Source of the DNA: Marchantia polymorpha subsp. ruderalis
Lineage: Eukaryota > Streptophyta > Marchantiopsida > Marchantiales > Marchantiaceae
Length of the DNA stretch: 64,000 nt
Assembly (NCBI GenBank): GCA_037833965.1
Contig: AP031352.1
Coordinates: 28,460,501-28,524,500, forward strand
Reading direction: 5' to 3'
Shown in pieces: positions 47,001 through 60,450 of this stretch. A program made the position numbers and the translations under genes. The stretch's first letter is position 1. Each line of letters starts with the position of its first letter. The notes beneath the pieces were generated by a model. The model worked only from the letters and a program-made list of their open reading frames with translations, searched no databases and was not told where the DNA came from.

Positions 47001-50000
47001 GGGGTTCTATTTCGCGGGTGGGGCCCACGAATCCTCACGCTCCCGTGCTTAAGTCCGTCTTACCCCGAAATGTGCCATTGATTAATCGTGGATTAGCTCT
47101 CGCAGAACAGGGCCGACTAATTGTAGGGTAGGTCTAGTTGGCGACCCTTGCCTGCCATCCTGCCCACGCCCCTCCCACGCTGCCCCTCGCAGCCACTCCT
47201 CTCCCTGTCCTGCCCTGCCCTGCCCCGCCTTACCCCGCCCCGGCTGCCCTTTGCGCTTCCTTCTTTGAGGATCCACGTGGCTCGGCGGCGTGGGGCCCGG
47301 TCGACGTCATCGGCTTTTGCCCTGGTGCCGTGCCTTTCTCCAGGTCCAGTCAGGTCTGGTCAAATCAGGCCCTTCTTGAGGGCCTGTCTGCATGACTAGC
47401 CCCTCGGGGCTACGACTCCCCCCATCGACTCAACCTATCCGTCTAGCGCCAGGCGGAAACGCCGAAATTGAGGGGCTGGTGCCGTTGTCCGCAGCTAGCT
47501 AAAGTAGCAAGGGATCAAAGAGTGTGGGCTGTCCTCATTCGTAGACGACGTAACCGAGGCCTGCTTCCGCTGTTTCCTAGCTACATGTAGCCGAGGTAGC
47601 AGCAGCAGAGTAGCGAGGCGCGTGGGTGGACGCGTGGCGGTTATCATGTGATGGGCTTGAGAAATTATCGTTCGCGCGCCCGTACCCAGGACGGACCGAG
47701 TATGCCGATGGGGTCGGTCGGTATTTACTCGTCAACGCCGTAATTGTGGGCCGAACTACGCCAGCCAGCGGGTAGCACGCGGGACTGCGTCGCGCGTGCC
47801 TATACGCCGTAAACGACCCGACCCGACCCGAGCAGAGCCGAGCCGAGACGAGCCTTGGCGCCAACTTGGCGCCGAATGCGGGGCCGGTCATTATTTGAAT
47901 TGGTGGGGGAATAAGAATTGCCCCCACGGTCGATCCGAGTGGGAGAGTGCCTCGCGCACCCGTTCAAGATCGGTTCAGCCCTGCCCTGCCCGGGCTGCCC
48001 GATCCTGCCCGAGCGGCAACTGCCCGGGCGACGGATGGAACGCATCTTCGAGGGAACGCTCAAGAAACAGTCGTCGGCTCCATCCGTCTCCCGCCTCTTC
48101 TTCTCCGCCCGGTCCTCCTCCCTCGCAAGAAGGATCTTGTGCTGCAAAATCCAGAGCCCCCAGAACGCGAACGGAGAAGGCGACGACGACGTCGACGACA
48201 ATGGCGAAGACGACCGATGGAGCGACCGATTGAGAAAGCGAGAGAGCGAGAGAGGGCTTGGGGCTGTAACTGCGAGGCGGATTAAATTTAGTCGCGGGGT
48301 CAGCTCGAATTGATTTTGGCGTGGGCACTTGAAATTCTGCCGATTTCGCGTTGGCAGCGGACGCAGCGTGGGGCACCGGAAAGCAGCAATCGAGGCCCCG
48401 AGCGAGGCATGGGCGTCATGTAGCAGCAGCGGAAGGAAGGAAGTGCGACCGGAAGAGAAGAGAAGAGAAGAGAGAGAGAGAGAGAGAGACAGACAGAAGG
48501 TACAAGGACAGAGGGAGCGAGCGAGGGAGGACGGGGCCACAGCACGACGTGCGTGTGTGCGGGGAAGAGGGCGCACTGCGTCGGGGAGTGTGGTGAGGTG
48601 TGGTGGTACCGATGAGCGCGGTAAGCGCCTACTGCCATCACCAACTCCGTAGGACTAGTGGGGCAGAGATTTGCGACAGAAAGGTGAGGTGAGGTGAGGT
48701 GAGGTGTGGGGGAAGGGGGAGGGGAGAGGAGAGGAGAGGAAGGAAGGAAGGGGGCTGGGGGTGGGGCTGGGGCTGGGGGCCGTGGTAAAGGCAAGGCATG
48801 CAGAGAGAATACAGGACGGGACCGGATGGGATGCGATGGGGCTGCAGTGGAGAGCGTATGTATGTGCATAACTTGTTCCGCTCGGCTGCCGCTGCTGCTG
48901 CTGCTGCTGCTGCTCGGCATACAATCAAAAACAGTTGTGCTCTGAGCGTAGTGGTGGAATCCGTCCGTCAACACTTGGCCCTCTGTCTTCTGTCTACTAG
49001 CGCCTTCCTCGCCTGGCGTGACCCGCTTTCCTTGCCTTGCCTTGTGACCTTCTTCGTCTTTTTCTTTCTATACCCGGCCCACTCCCACGCCCACCCCCAC
49101 GCCCACGACCCAGCCCAGCCTAGCCCAGCCCCGCCCCAGCCCCATCCCATCTCATCTCATCCCCCGCTTTGCCTCCCTCCCCCGGCAGCCGGGCAGGCAG
49201 CAGCAGACAGCCCCATCCATCCCATCCATCATCGTCCCCCCCTTGCGCCACTGCTCTGCTGCTTTCCTTCCTTCCTTCCTTCCCCTTCCTTACTCTGCTC
49301 CTTACTCTCCTTCAAGTGAAGAAGCTGCAGAAGAAGCTGAACAAGAGAAGAAGTTGAAGCAGAAGAGAACTACCAGCCGGATGTCTGTCTGTCTGTCGTT
49401 CTGTCTGACAATACTCGTGAATTTCCAGCACCCCGACTAGATAGCCTGCACAGAGAAACGTCCCGAGTCGAAGAATGCTCTATTAACTCACCTCCGCTCT
49501 CTCCTTCTCCTCCTCCTCCTCCTCCTCTACCTCTCGCCCCGCCGCTCGCCATCACGCATCTGTCTCTCTCAGTCTCTCTCTCGTCCCACCTCTTCTTCTT
49601 CTTCTTCCACTACTGCAACACTCGCATCTCATCTCATCTCTGATCGATTGACCGACTGACGTGACCGCCCGACCACACCAGAGTGCCTCTTGGTTTCGTC
49701 TTTACTTCTTCTGCTGCTGCTCCTCCTCACACTCGTCGCACCATTGTGCTGTCTCACAATCTCCTCCAATCCTCGATCACTCCTGCTCCCGTGCGTCTGT
49801 CGATGCTCTCGTCGTCCCGCGAGCGCGTTACAGCAGCTCGTTCTTGAACGTGAGCTGAATTGAAATTACGCACTACCTCGGTATTCTTGCCTTCTTGTTG
49901 CCCAGCAGCATCCGTCCGTCAGTCCGCCGGTGCGCGTTTTTCTTGGTTCTGCACAAGCACGCTTCGTGCAATCCGCCTGTCGAGAATTGCGCCGGGCTTG

Positions 50001-50392
50001 AGTCGCGGGAGGTTCTTGCCTCGCGACTGGCAGCTTCTTTGCGGGGGGAATTGTTGGCTCCGAGGATTCGCAGCTGGTCTTTGGGCAGTAGGATAGCATT
50101 TTATGTTGAATTCTTGCGAATGCTGGAGTGGAACGCCTCGACAGCTCTTCGATCGCCTGCGATTGTGGCTCGCTGATGCGAAAGAATTAGAATCGCTGCG
50201 CACTGCTCCCCGCGAGGCGCCGCTTGGACTTGGGCTCTAGCTGTAGAGGAGACGCGAGGTCTCGGGTTTTTAGCGCAATTCGTAACGGACGGTACGATAG
50301 CTCACAGGGAAAGCAGGAAGGAGCGGGCACGCAAAGAAGTGACCATAGGGATACAGGAATTATCAGGAGTTTCAAGAATATCTCACGAAGAG
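44001..50392. other. Microsatellite-rich region upstream of the BOI-like gene
   Basis: Base composition returns to moderate or high GC at about 44.0 kb. The region holds many short tandem repeats: GTC near 44491-44513, GTAGA at 44701-44786, GGACT at 44787-44822, GGGGA at about 45000-45040, GGTGA at 48683-48705 and GCT at 48891-48914. There are also several C or G homopolymers of ten or more. Open frames of 80-258 codons occur on both strands in overlapping register and are rich in Arg, Ser and Pro; I support none. Part of the region is probably promoter and long leader of the gene at 50393. Confidence 0.55.
44701..44822 (+). repeat. Adjacent GTAGA and GGACT pentanucleotide microsatellites
   Basis: GTAGA units with a few substitutions run from 44701 to 44786 and pass directly into GGACT units up to 44822. 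Two different pentamer arrays abutting each other suggest stepwise expansion of a purine-rich seed. Confidence 0.85.
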
Positions 50393-52299
50393 ATGGCCGT
50401 GCAAGCTCAATACCCCTCGAATGTGCTCGTACCCGAGTTCCGCAACAGGTCCTTCATCTCATCTCTTCTGTTTGACATTCGCTGTGATGGTCGCGGCGGG
50501 CACTGTGACATAATACTAGGCGGCCCAGTTGGCAGTGCAGCAGCTGGCAGCGACAGGATTTGGGTCTTGCTAGAGATTTCAAGTGACTGTTCTTTGGGCT
50601 GTCCCGAGTCGCAGCAGCGTTAGTAAATTTCCGAGTTCGTTTAGAGAAGTGATTCGAGGGCCATGAGAAATTTCTTGAGCAGGTTCTGTGGTTCTCTCTC
50701 GCAAGATCATGGAAATGTTTATGGTCCGGACATTAGCTTCAGCGGTGTTACTAATCTAGAAGTCGTTGAATGTATAAACAGGGCGCGGCCGATTTTTGGA
50801 GGTGAAAACCGGAACTTCTTAGCACCTAGCTCGTTCCAACCGAATTCATTTGTGGATGACTTCCATCTGCAGAATTCCTCGAATGCGCCGACGAGCCAAT
50901 TGCGGCTCTTCAATCCATGTAATCACTTCATCCGTCCAGCTCTTTCGGTTTGGAATTCAGTTTGGACCTTGTGATGTTGTGATCGAGTTGTGCGGCACGG
51001 GATTGGAAGAATTCAATCTGATCACTGTCCCTTCCCGTGCCAGCGCTTAAACCCCAGCTCACGATGAATCCAGCGTCTTAGCAATGAATCTCTTCCGTGT
51101 TTCTGGCTTGCATTGAACCACTACATTATTAGCATGATCGTGATCGTGTGAATCTCTCGAAGCTCTTGAATTCCTGTACTGACAGTATTTCTGCCCGGAA
51201 TTTGCAGTGGTAGTTCCCAATCATGGGCACCAGGCGACGATCAATGCTTCCATGTACTCAGAAGCCGACAATGAGCTCGCCTGCAACCTCATCGGGTCCA
51301 GGAAAAGGCCACGCGAGACGGATGAGCTACTGTCCAATTCCAGGCACCAATTGATGGCCGTGCCAGATTTCCATCAAAGTCACGGATCTGGGGCCGTGGT
51401 TCTTCCTCAGTCGAATTCCGTCTCCACCGGTCTCCGCCTCACCTTCGAAGATGACCGGCTGAATTCCGCCTCATCGCCTTCCACGAGCGGGAGGGGCGAA
51501 GTCACTTCTTCGCTGTACTCCGTCGTGGGCGAGGAATTGAGCTCTCAATTGGTCCAGCAGAAGGAGGAAATCGACCAGTTTTTCAAGACTCAGGTACGTC
51601 CCGACTTTGTCTTCTCGAAGATTGTGTCGACGTCCGCGATATTTTAATTTTTGGGTGTCAGGCTACGTTTTAGCTCGCGTGGAATGTGTTGTTAATATTT
51701 CTCAAGGTGATTGCCTTCGTTCTGATCATAATGTCGTCGTTAAATTCCCGCAGAACGAGCAGGCGAGACAGCTTCTCGAAGAGAAACGGGTCCGCCACTC
51801 GAGAGCGCTGATCGCAGCAATCGAGGAAGGAGTGTCTAGGAGGCTTAGGGAGAAGGATTTAGAGGTGGAGAAGTGCAAACGCAGGAATATGGAGCTCGAA
51901 GAGCACGCGAGGAAGCTCAATCTGGAGCTACATCTATGGCAGAACAAGTTGAAGTCCAGCGAGGCACAGGTACTCGCATTGAGAAGCAACCTGCAACAAG
52001 CTCAGCAGGCTGTGCAACTGAGCAGGGAACAGAGCAAGGAAGGATGCGGGGACAGCGAAGCGGACGACGCTGCGTCCTCGCACCACGACGATTTGGCCGA
52101 CGCCCAAGCTCGGGCATTCAGAGAGAATAAGGAGCTCAAGGAACAGAGAACTTGCAGAGTGTGCCGCTGCAACGACGTTTCCATCCTCCTCCTACCGTGC
52201 CGACATCTTTGCCTGTGCAAAGATTGCGAGGGACGATCCACCACCTGCCCGCTGTGCCAATCGCCGAAAAATGCCAGTGTGCAAGTTTACATGTCATGA
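50393..52299 (+). CDS. BOI/BRG-type RING finger E3 ubiquitin ligase, 374 aa, four exons
   Basis: Exons 50393-50448, 50782-50918, 51208-51593 and 51754-52299 join in compatible phases (2, 1, 0). Exon 1 encodes MAVQAQYPSNVL, the conserved start of this plant family, which fixes the start codon. Exon 3 carries a basic SRKRPRE cluster and QFFKTQ. Exon 4 holds a long coiled-coil segment (about residues 205-290). At the C-terminus is a C3HC4 RING, C327 to C361 (CRVC, then CRHLCLCKDC and CPLC), followed by KNASVQVYMS. The family includes Arabidopsis BOI and its relatives, reported to restrain cell death and to work with DELLA proteins in gibberellin signalling; the role here is inferred. Exon 2 is the least certain part, because it was placed by phase and splice signals (acceptor after AAACAG, donor GTAAT). 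The RING part is certain. Confidence 0.88.
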
Positions 52300-55200
52300 T
52301 GCACGATCACCTCGAGAATCTCCGTTGGCACCGTCACATCGGGCAGAAGGGGCGATTCGCACGTAGATTGTAGTACCACTCACAGTAGCGCAGGATATGA
52401 AAAAATTACTTACACAACTGTTTCTTAGATGAAAGGTTACTTTTAGGAGACAATGGTCATACCCAAATGTCAGATCAGTCAGGGTACATATCGGTTCAGG
52501 CATATATGGTGGCGGCAATCGTCATGGTCAAGACCATTATACAGCGGAGATGTTTCATTCACACGTTTACGCGTAGTTCTTGTAGTTTTGTAATGGACAC
52601 ATGTTTATAAAAGTGTTCTTTAGTTTTAGTTCGAGGGACATTTTGTTATGACCATACCATCAGACGCGCACCTCTTGATGTATGGCATTCTCTGTACATG
52701 AAAATTCTTTTCAGCCCCACATCTTAATTGTTTGCCATCGACACATTTCTGTCACCTCTTCTTCGCAAAGTGAATCACGTGGACTCCACTCGGATTGTGT
52801 GAATGTATGATTGAATGAATGACAGTGTTTCGTGCCTAGTCTGTCTGAATGGTCGAGAATCAGATTCGTCGTCGACTCGGTGACGTAGCTCATGCCGCCA
52901 GGCTCACTTTAATTCTGAAAACTTTGATGATTTTGAGCGCGGCGAGGGAGGGGAGGGACTCCTGCCGCGTCTCCGAGTTAGATATGGACGATTTCACCAG
53001 GACGACAGCTCGCCCTGGGACTGAATCTCGCCTCGCCTGCTGCGTTGCATGTGTCGAAGACAACGCAATTTCAGCTGGCACAGTGTGGGGGTGCTCTACG
53101 TTGGCATGTGGGATTTTGCTCCAAATCAGGGAGTTGTTGCGAACACTCGGAGCGCTGTCACGTTTGGCAACAGCGACGAGAGATTCGTCCGAGAGCATTG
53201 TTCTGTTTAACGCTCGAAGTCGACACTGTTCGTTGGAAGGCCCCCCCCCCTCCTGGCCACAGTTTTGTTGCTGGGATTCCGAACCGAAGAGGTTATGAGA
53301 GTACAGAGCCGGTGAGATTTTGGCAGCGCGACAAGGGGGAGCGAAATTGATCAATGTCGTGCATGTGGCGGGTGGGTATCTCTGTTTATGGCAACAGTTG
53401 CTGTAGGTCGTTGTTGGGATTTCGAGGAGTTTTAACACATCGACTACTCGGCATGCAATGAGTTACTTACTACTACATCTTCTCGCACCTGATGACACAA
53501 TCGCCGGCTGCGTCGCACAAGAGTGCGCAGCATTCTTTTCTTTTCGTATTACTATTTACTTTTTACGGCCCTGGGCCATCTCGGCCGACTGGAGAGCATG
53601 CGAAGGAGGTCAGCGAACTCCCATGATCATTGCCCTCGCAGGCGAGATGTCAGCACGAGCAGAAGGAGCAGAAGGAGCAAGATGAGCATGAATACGTTTA
53701 GGGTTGGGGGCGAGCGAGCAAGACTGTCGTTTACTCCTCCCTTGCCTCTCCTCTCAGAATCTCTCCCTGTCCTTCACATGATTTGATAATTTCTTGCATA
53801 GAAATTCTCAGACCCTCGTCATAGACAGCGCATTTCCTCGCACCCCATACAGCAGCAGCACCAGCAGCAGCTGCTGCAGCTGCTGCTTCTGCTGCTTCTG
53901 CTTCATGACCACTTGGCGTTTGCCGCTACTGTTACGACTGTCCGCGGAGAGGGTACGGCCATCACGAGAAGGGTTTTCAGAACCCACAGAGTCCAGTACT
54001 ACAGACTCCAGAGTGATAGTGAGAGTGAGAGGTTCAAGGGTGGGGAATGGGGGACTCAAGACCGCCAGACACAGACAGTCCCAGACAGACAGACAGACTT
54101 CCACATCTCTCTCTCTCTCTGCTCGCTCGCTGTTCAGCTCAGTGAGTCGAACCTCAGCTCAGCTCAGGGGCAGCTCAGTTCAGTTCAGCTCAGCTATGAG
54201 GGGCAGCTGGGGGGCAGAGGCACTAGCGCTCGCTCGAACCCGCAGCCCCGGCAATTTCTTTGTGTCTGACGCAGATCTCGGAATTCAAACCCTCTCACGC
54301 TAATGTTGACTCGCGTCGGCCCCCAACGGCACCCCACACCCCTCTCGCAACCCCCCTCGGCTGGTGGTGGTCACGTATTTCGTGGTTTCCGGTGATGTCA
54401 GTCCGTTCGCGACTGCCTTGTGCCCCGCAAACCTGCTGTCCGTCCCGTCCCGTCCCGTCCCGTCCAGCCCCGTCGCACATGCGGACAGGGCAGGGGCTCC
54501 GTTCTTTTGCCCCAGCCCCGCAGACCAGAGCTTACGACTCGTCCGTCGGCTCTCGTTAGCGCAGAAGAACCCGATGATGAAGCCGACATGGGGTTGACAT
54601 AGCCCCCTCGTCCGCACTGCGGTCCGTCCGGCGCCTCCATTGATTCCTTCTTTCCTTTCTTTCTTTCTTTCTTTCTCGCTGGCTCGCTGGCTGGCTCGGC
54701 CGTTGGCGGAATCACGAGCGGGGCTTCGCGTCGCGGCAGGCCCTTCCGTTGCCACCCCAGCTACTCACTCGCTCGCTTCCCCTCCCCCCTCGTACTGTTA
54801 AACGCCGCCAGTTGCAGCGGGCGTTGAAAGAAACCACATGCGCCTGTCTCAAAATCCGGGACGGCCCGTCCACCAGGACCACAGTAAATAAACTCATCAC
54901 GCCGTTGCGATCCGTCCATCCTACAGCGTAACTTCTGAGCAGGCGGGCGGGCGGGCGGGCGGGTGCGCGGGCAGGTAGGCAGACGGGACGGGACGGGAAC
55001 CGTAACTGACAAAAGACTTTTCTTTCGCGTCGCGCCCGTCTCCGTTCCGCTAAATAACGGCGGCGTGCTGCAACGGAGTCATAACTGCGCCCGCTCTATA
55101 TTTGGGGCACCCGGATGGCGAACCGCCCGCCCCCGATCTTCTCTGAAAAGCGCAACCGACTCGCGGAGTGAGTGCCTGCCAACCCGCCCGCCAAAGTAGC

Positions 55201-57403
55201 GGCGTTTCGTTGCTTGCCCTCGAGGCGCAGACCGCAGCGAGCGTCGTCGTCGTCCTCGTCGTCATCGCTGTGAAATTATGCGCGACAACTTGGACTCGTT
55301 CTTCTAATCGCGAGCGAGCGAGCGAGCGAGGAGGGCGAGGAGGAATTGACTTGGACGTATTAATTCGAGCTACAGAATCTATAAACAGTAGTGGAAGCGA
55401 ACTTGCATTGACATCATATTCTAGAAACCTGTCAGGGCGATGCCGCATCGACGACCCGAGGTGCATATCCATCACGTGTCAAACCTCACAATCCGTCGAT
55501 CCTTCTCCGCTCTCACGTGCCATGATTGCCCGAGGACAAGTGGGCGAGGCAAATAGAGCTACGGTAACTTCCTACCTGTGGCTGAATCGACATACATGTC
55601 CTGTTCGCTGGTATGATTACTGCATGCAACCACTGCTCTCGACCAAAAACAAATCTCTTCGAGCTGCTAGCGGAAGCCCCAGAGATCAAATCGCGGATGG
55701 AACCAGCCTTTCGATCATGTCGATGCACATATTGCTATTATAAGCCGGAACGCAGAGCTCAATGCCTCGTATTTGCGCAATTAATTAATTGCAGATCAAC
55801 GAGTCGACCTGGTCGCTGACTGGGGAGCTGAAGGATTCCGGGGAGGAAAATTCGCGACTCGCTTTAATCAGTAATCTTCACTGCGCTGCGTTTATTCTCC
55901 TAAATTTAGAGGAATAACACACCTCCATACTGGGCACGGATTGCAATACTTTAGTCGCTCATGTGCGAGTGCTAGTGTTACAGCAGTCGATCAGTAGGTT
56001 CTTAACTCCTCCCGCTCCCTCCTCCTCTTCCTGTTGCTGTTCCAGAAACTCAGCCTCTCTACTGTGACCAGATGATGCAAACGATTGACTTCATTCGTTC
56101 GCTCGTTCCTTCCTTCCTTCCTTGCTTCCTTCTGGTGAAGGCATCAAGTCACAACTGTATTTCATGGTCTTCATGATATATCTCGAATCAATCCCGCTTA
56201 CTTACGAAACTGATCGTTTCCGTCATGGGTCATGTTCCCAACAGCTTGATACGAAAAACGCTCGCTCACTCGCTCGCTAGCCCGCCGGGACCACCTTTCA
56301 AGGTATGATATGGGGAGCCTTTGGAACTAGTGTAAACACTCGAACCACATCAATCATTGAATTCTGAACCATGCAATTAGCCACCAACATTATCCTCAAA
56401 CCCGTTCTTCGCAGTTAGACTCTCTCTCTCTCTCTCTCTGAAGTCATGAGTATGTCAAAGCAAGCGTCGAGCCTGCTGCTGGCTGATTTGGGTACAGCTG
56501 GTGACCATTTCCTGCTGGGGATTATTTTATGCTGCTTCGGTCTACTCATCAGCGCGAGAACGCGAGAGAGAGAGAGAAAGTGAGCGAACAAGCGACGCTG
56601 CGAGAGAGGTTCACCATAAAATGCCCAACACGCCGCGCATGATCCCAACTGGATGGACAACGGGAGTAGAACTCATTATTCTAATGGCGTTTAGTCCAAA
56701 TAAACGCCTTCTAATCTCATCGGGAGCTTACGAGGAAACTACGGAGTGTTATCGGGTGGGGTGCTCCATAAAGAGACAAGTGATCGAATAATGGCTCCTT
56801 GAGCTGAACGATGATGTCTGCCCAACAAAAATACTACTGTTGGCCAACTGAATTCCATCATCTTGGTCCCGAACCAGTGGAGCGGCGTGAGTTCGTTCGT
56901 TCGTTCCTTCTTTCCATCGAGCACTGCACTTGTGGGAACTGACTCGCTCGCGCAATAATTAACCTTTCCCCACAAGAGAGAGTGCTAATGATCAGCGCAG
57001 TGGGTTAAATAATGACGACTACTACATCGACGCACAAGTGATCATCTCTCGTAATCGCCATCCATTCATTCCATACCAGTTTTGCATCATGGTCGACCAA
57101 TTATCAAGCCAGTGTACTCGGAGGTAGCCCGATTCTTCTTACATCCTTACAAGCGCTTTCCCTTTCGCCTTTTACCCCAATAAATTTCGCTCGCCTGCCT
57201 GCCGACGTCTCTGAGCGTTCGGAACTCGAGCTAACACGATACTCTCTTACAATGCGGCATCACTGCTGAGTTCGCTCGCTCGACCCAATAATATCGCGCT
57301 CACTCATGAGACATGCATCGGCCCATTTGGCTCGCCTTCGTCTCTCCCTCCTCGCTCCCGTCCTCGTCAAATAATTCCATCGTCCCGATTTTCCGCCACC
57401 CCC
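52300..57403. other. Intergenic DNA rich in short tandem repeats
   Basis: Begins with the 3' untranslated region of the RING gene. Further on are AGCTC-type repeats (about 54131-54196), CCCGT (54441-54465), TTTC (about 54650-54676), GGGC (54942-54963), a GCGA run near 55312-55330 and a CT run near 56418-56440. Open frames, including 55168-55743 on plus (191 codons), lack a recognisable domain. No gene is supported. Confidence 0.5.
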
Positions 57404-58040
57404 ATGACATTTCTGGATAACGGTGTAGAGCTGGTTATCATTTACAGCACAGGACGCTTAATTGATCATGTCTTTTGTTTTTTCTTCTGGCGTGCTCTCA
57501 AAGATCCCACCACCATCTCATCTCTCACCCGGTTCGAACACACCGACGATGATGGGTCACCATTTTCCCCTCCACGTGAAACTGAAAAGATCTCCGCAGA
57601 TATTAAATCCTCTCCTGAAAGCCATCATCCATCTGAAAGGGCATGGAGTAACCGGCATTTGTTGGACTTCACACTGCGGGCTTTTTTATGCGCACTCAAA
57701 AAGATTAATAAAAAACTGGATCCAGATCCATGCTCGAAAATCTCCCTCGTCAATTATTCGGCACCCTCTTGACAAAAGGGACCAGAGCATTTCCTCCTAC
57801 GACACCCATATCTCTTCCTTTAATACTGCAGATGTGATCGCGCTCAGCGCACCGACGTGTCATACTGCCAGTGCTCCCATTTCTAGGAGTTCAAAAATCA
57901 GTAAATATTGGTGCCACCTTTACTTGGAAAGGTCTACCTACAGCTGCTGTCCAAACATGGGTCACCCCATTAGATCAGATCTTTTATTCTGGAGGTTTGA
58001 TTATCAAACGTTGAGAGTTTTGGCTGTTCGAATAATGTGA
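57404..58040 (+). other. Two overlapping open frames of unknown status
   Basis: One frame of 122 codons (57404-57772) and one of 192 codons (57462-58040) overlap on the same strand. Neither shows a domain, signal peptide or repeat, and composition is ordinary. At most one could be real; both may be chance. I list them only because nothing else explains this stretch. Confidence 0.15.
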
Positions 58041-60450
58041 TACACCAACAGGACTTTCATGTTATCTTCCTGTTGAAATTTATCTCAGCATATACAACTA
58101 GGATTTAGCTAAGCATTTTTTTTGGATATGTTATGATTGCGTGGTTTGCTTGTGGCGAAGTGTTTTTTTCTTGTTTATGTTGTGAATCTTCGTGGAGGAG
58201 AAAATTGGTTAGATTTAGTATTCGGTAATTATGACCAAAAATCTGTTCACGTGTTGTTGGCGAGTGAAAATGTCCAGAGACATTATTTTGTTAATGGCTA
58301 ACATTCTCACGATGAGTAACTCACACTTGACCTCCGAGAGAATAATAGACGAGCAACTAATGGTCTCATGTGTCTTCTGGTGAGGGAATAAATTTATTCA
58401 AAGTCATTGATCAGACTCACTATGATCCACAAGACCAAATGAGAGAATCACTTGAAGTAATTAGCGATTTTCAAGTGAGAGAAGAAACTATCAAGTGTGA
58501 GTTGACATCAGACCAAAGTATATTCGGATGTCTCAGCCTCTTCTGTTACACTTGCATCCATATATAACTCAAGGTTGTGAAATTTTACCTTGAAATTATC
58601 TTCACAAAGTTTAGTTTACATGTAGAGTTTATAAGAAACTGGATCATGTTAGTTTGATTTTATGCATGTATCAATCCAAAAGTTCATTTGAAATATTGGA
58701 AGCAATCTTAATGTCTTGTTCTTTTAGAATCAACACAAAAAACTTATAGAAAAACACGCAAAATATTTATTTTTTGCACAATAGAAAGTACCTATTGTAA
58801 GTGTTCAGATTTGATATTTTTATTGTCACGGAAAGGAGTCAATTTAATGGAATCCTCAAAGCATACACACCCCACAATATTTATGAAACATATTTGTATA
58901 TGTTTAAGCCTTTCATGAATAAGCTCAGAGCTCAGTATATGACACCTATAACAACTAACTTGTCAAATTAACTAGTTGAAAAAGGAAAAAAATAATAACT
59001 TAATCTTAATGGATTTTTTTCATAATGTATGGAAAGAGTCGGCATGGTAATTTTTTTTTGTACCTCCTGTTTGATCTGATATATCAATGTTTTATTTGGT
59101 CTCCTGATAAACATAGTAATATGATGAAATTAGCTTTAGCACTTGATGTATCCATATCTACGAGATGACAAAACAAATCTGTTGAAGTTTACTCATGTTA
59201 AGGAATAAACTTGGTTCCTCGCTAAAGATATCTAGGAGTGTTTCCGGTGTTGGGATATGTAACCCTGGGGTTTGTGTATTACTATAAGACTTTTTAGTTT
59301 ACTCTTCACACATGTGAACTTTATCGTTGTGTATGTAGTATTCCGAAGGATGAATCACGTTACACCATGCTATGTTGTCTTGCATTTTTATTGTCACTTG
59401 TGAATTATTGTCATTGAAATCAAGGAGTTAATTGAAAAGTTTAATGTAAGAACTATGCTGGTATACTTTAAATCAGAATTTGTGAAAATATAAAACTATG
59501 ACTCTATTTGAATAATTTCTATGATAGTACTATTTGATTTTAATGAATGGATTGATGTACGGATTGAATTGCACATGTTACTTCACCAGATTTGATTAAA
59601 ATTCTTCATATCCAGAAGTAAACATAGCTTAAATTGATCAACAGAAGATTGATATTTTAATAAGATATGGATTGTATCATATATAATATTGCAATGAGAT
59701 CAAAAAATGCTATCAATATTTTCGTTTTAAAACATCTCAAAGGTGATATGAGAGATGTCGTATGAGACTACGAATAGCTTCCACACACATGAAAAACACA
59801 TGACTGAATGGAAAATAAATGTAAACTACTGGATTTTTGAAATTGAAGGTTTGAAAAATAGTTGAGTAAATTTTATTTTTCATTATAGCCAGGATAAATT
59901 TTACATAAGATTGAGAGTGTCTATATTCAATTACTCTTACTAAATCATTTGATTATTTTTGTTTTTTCTCATGAAAGTTAACACATGTTGCATGAAGAGT
60001 TTTTTCTCATTACACATGAGATCATGTGTTATGTTTAGTTATGATGTTAGCATAAGCATAAGAGAATTTCTTTTATTTCATTGGTATACATCCATGACAT
60101 CTTTAAAGAAAAAATGATTTGACATGATATACTAGTAGCTTATAACTTTATGACATTCAGCATGAAATATGTTCATGAATAAAAAATGAGTTGTTAGATA
60201 TAAAGATTTCAATGCTTGAAGAACTAATGGAGTTATTCAAATCATCAGATTATTCAAATCCTTATGAATCACTTTCTTCGATACAAGATGTCAACTCTCC
60301 TAGAAGCAACAAAGATCGGAAAAGAAAACTTAGCTTGATTATACATAATTCGATGAGAAAAATTAATACTCTTCGTCAATTGTCAAGAAATTTGCGTGAT
60401 GTTAGAACATGAAGAATAAAGACAATTTGAAAGAATTTACACTCGCTGTC
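58041..60450. other. AT-rich spacer
   Basis: Second gene-free AT-rich block, less extreme than the one at 37-44 kb. The only open frame of note is 60191-60412 (73 codons, Ser/Lys-rich, no domain). Confidence 0.5.

Noticed and set aside
47800..48576. 258-codon minus-strand open frame
   Set aside because: Serine/arginine/proline-rich translation of CT-rich microsatellite DNA, overlapped by equally long plus-strand frames and without a domain.
55168..55743. 191-codon plus-strand open frame
   Set aside because: No recognisable domain, no splice continuation, and competing frames on the other strand; not enough to call a gene.
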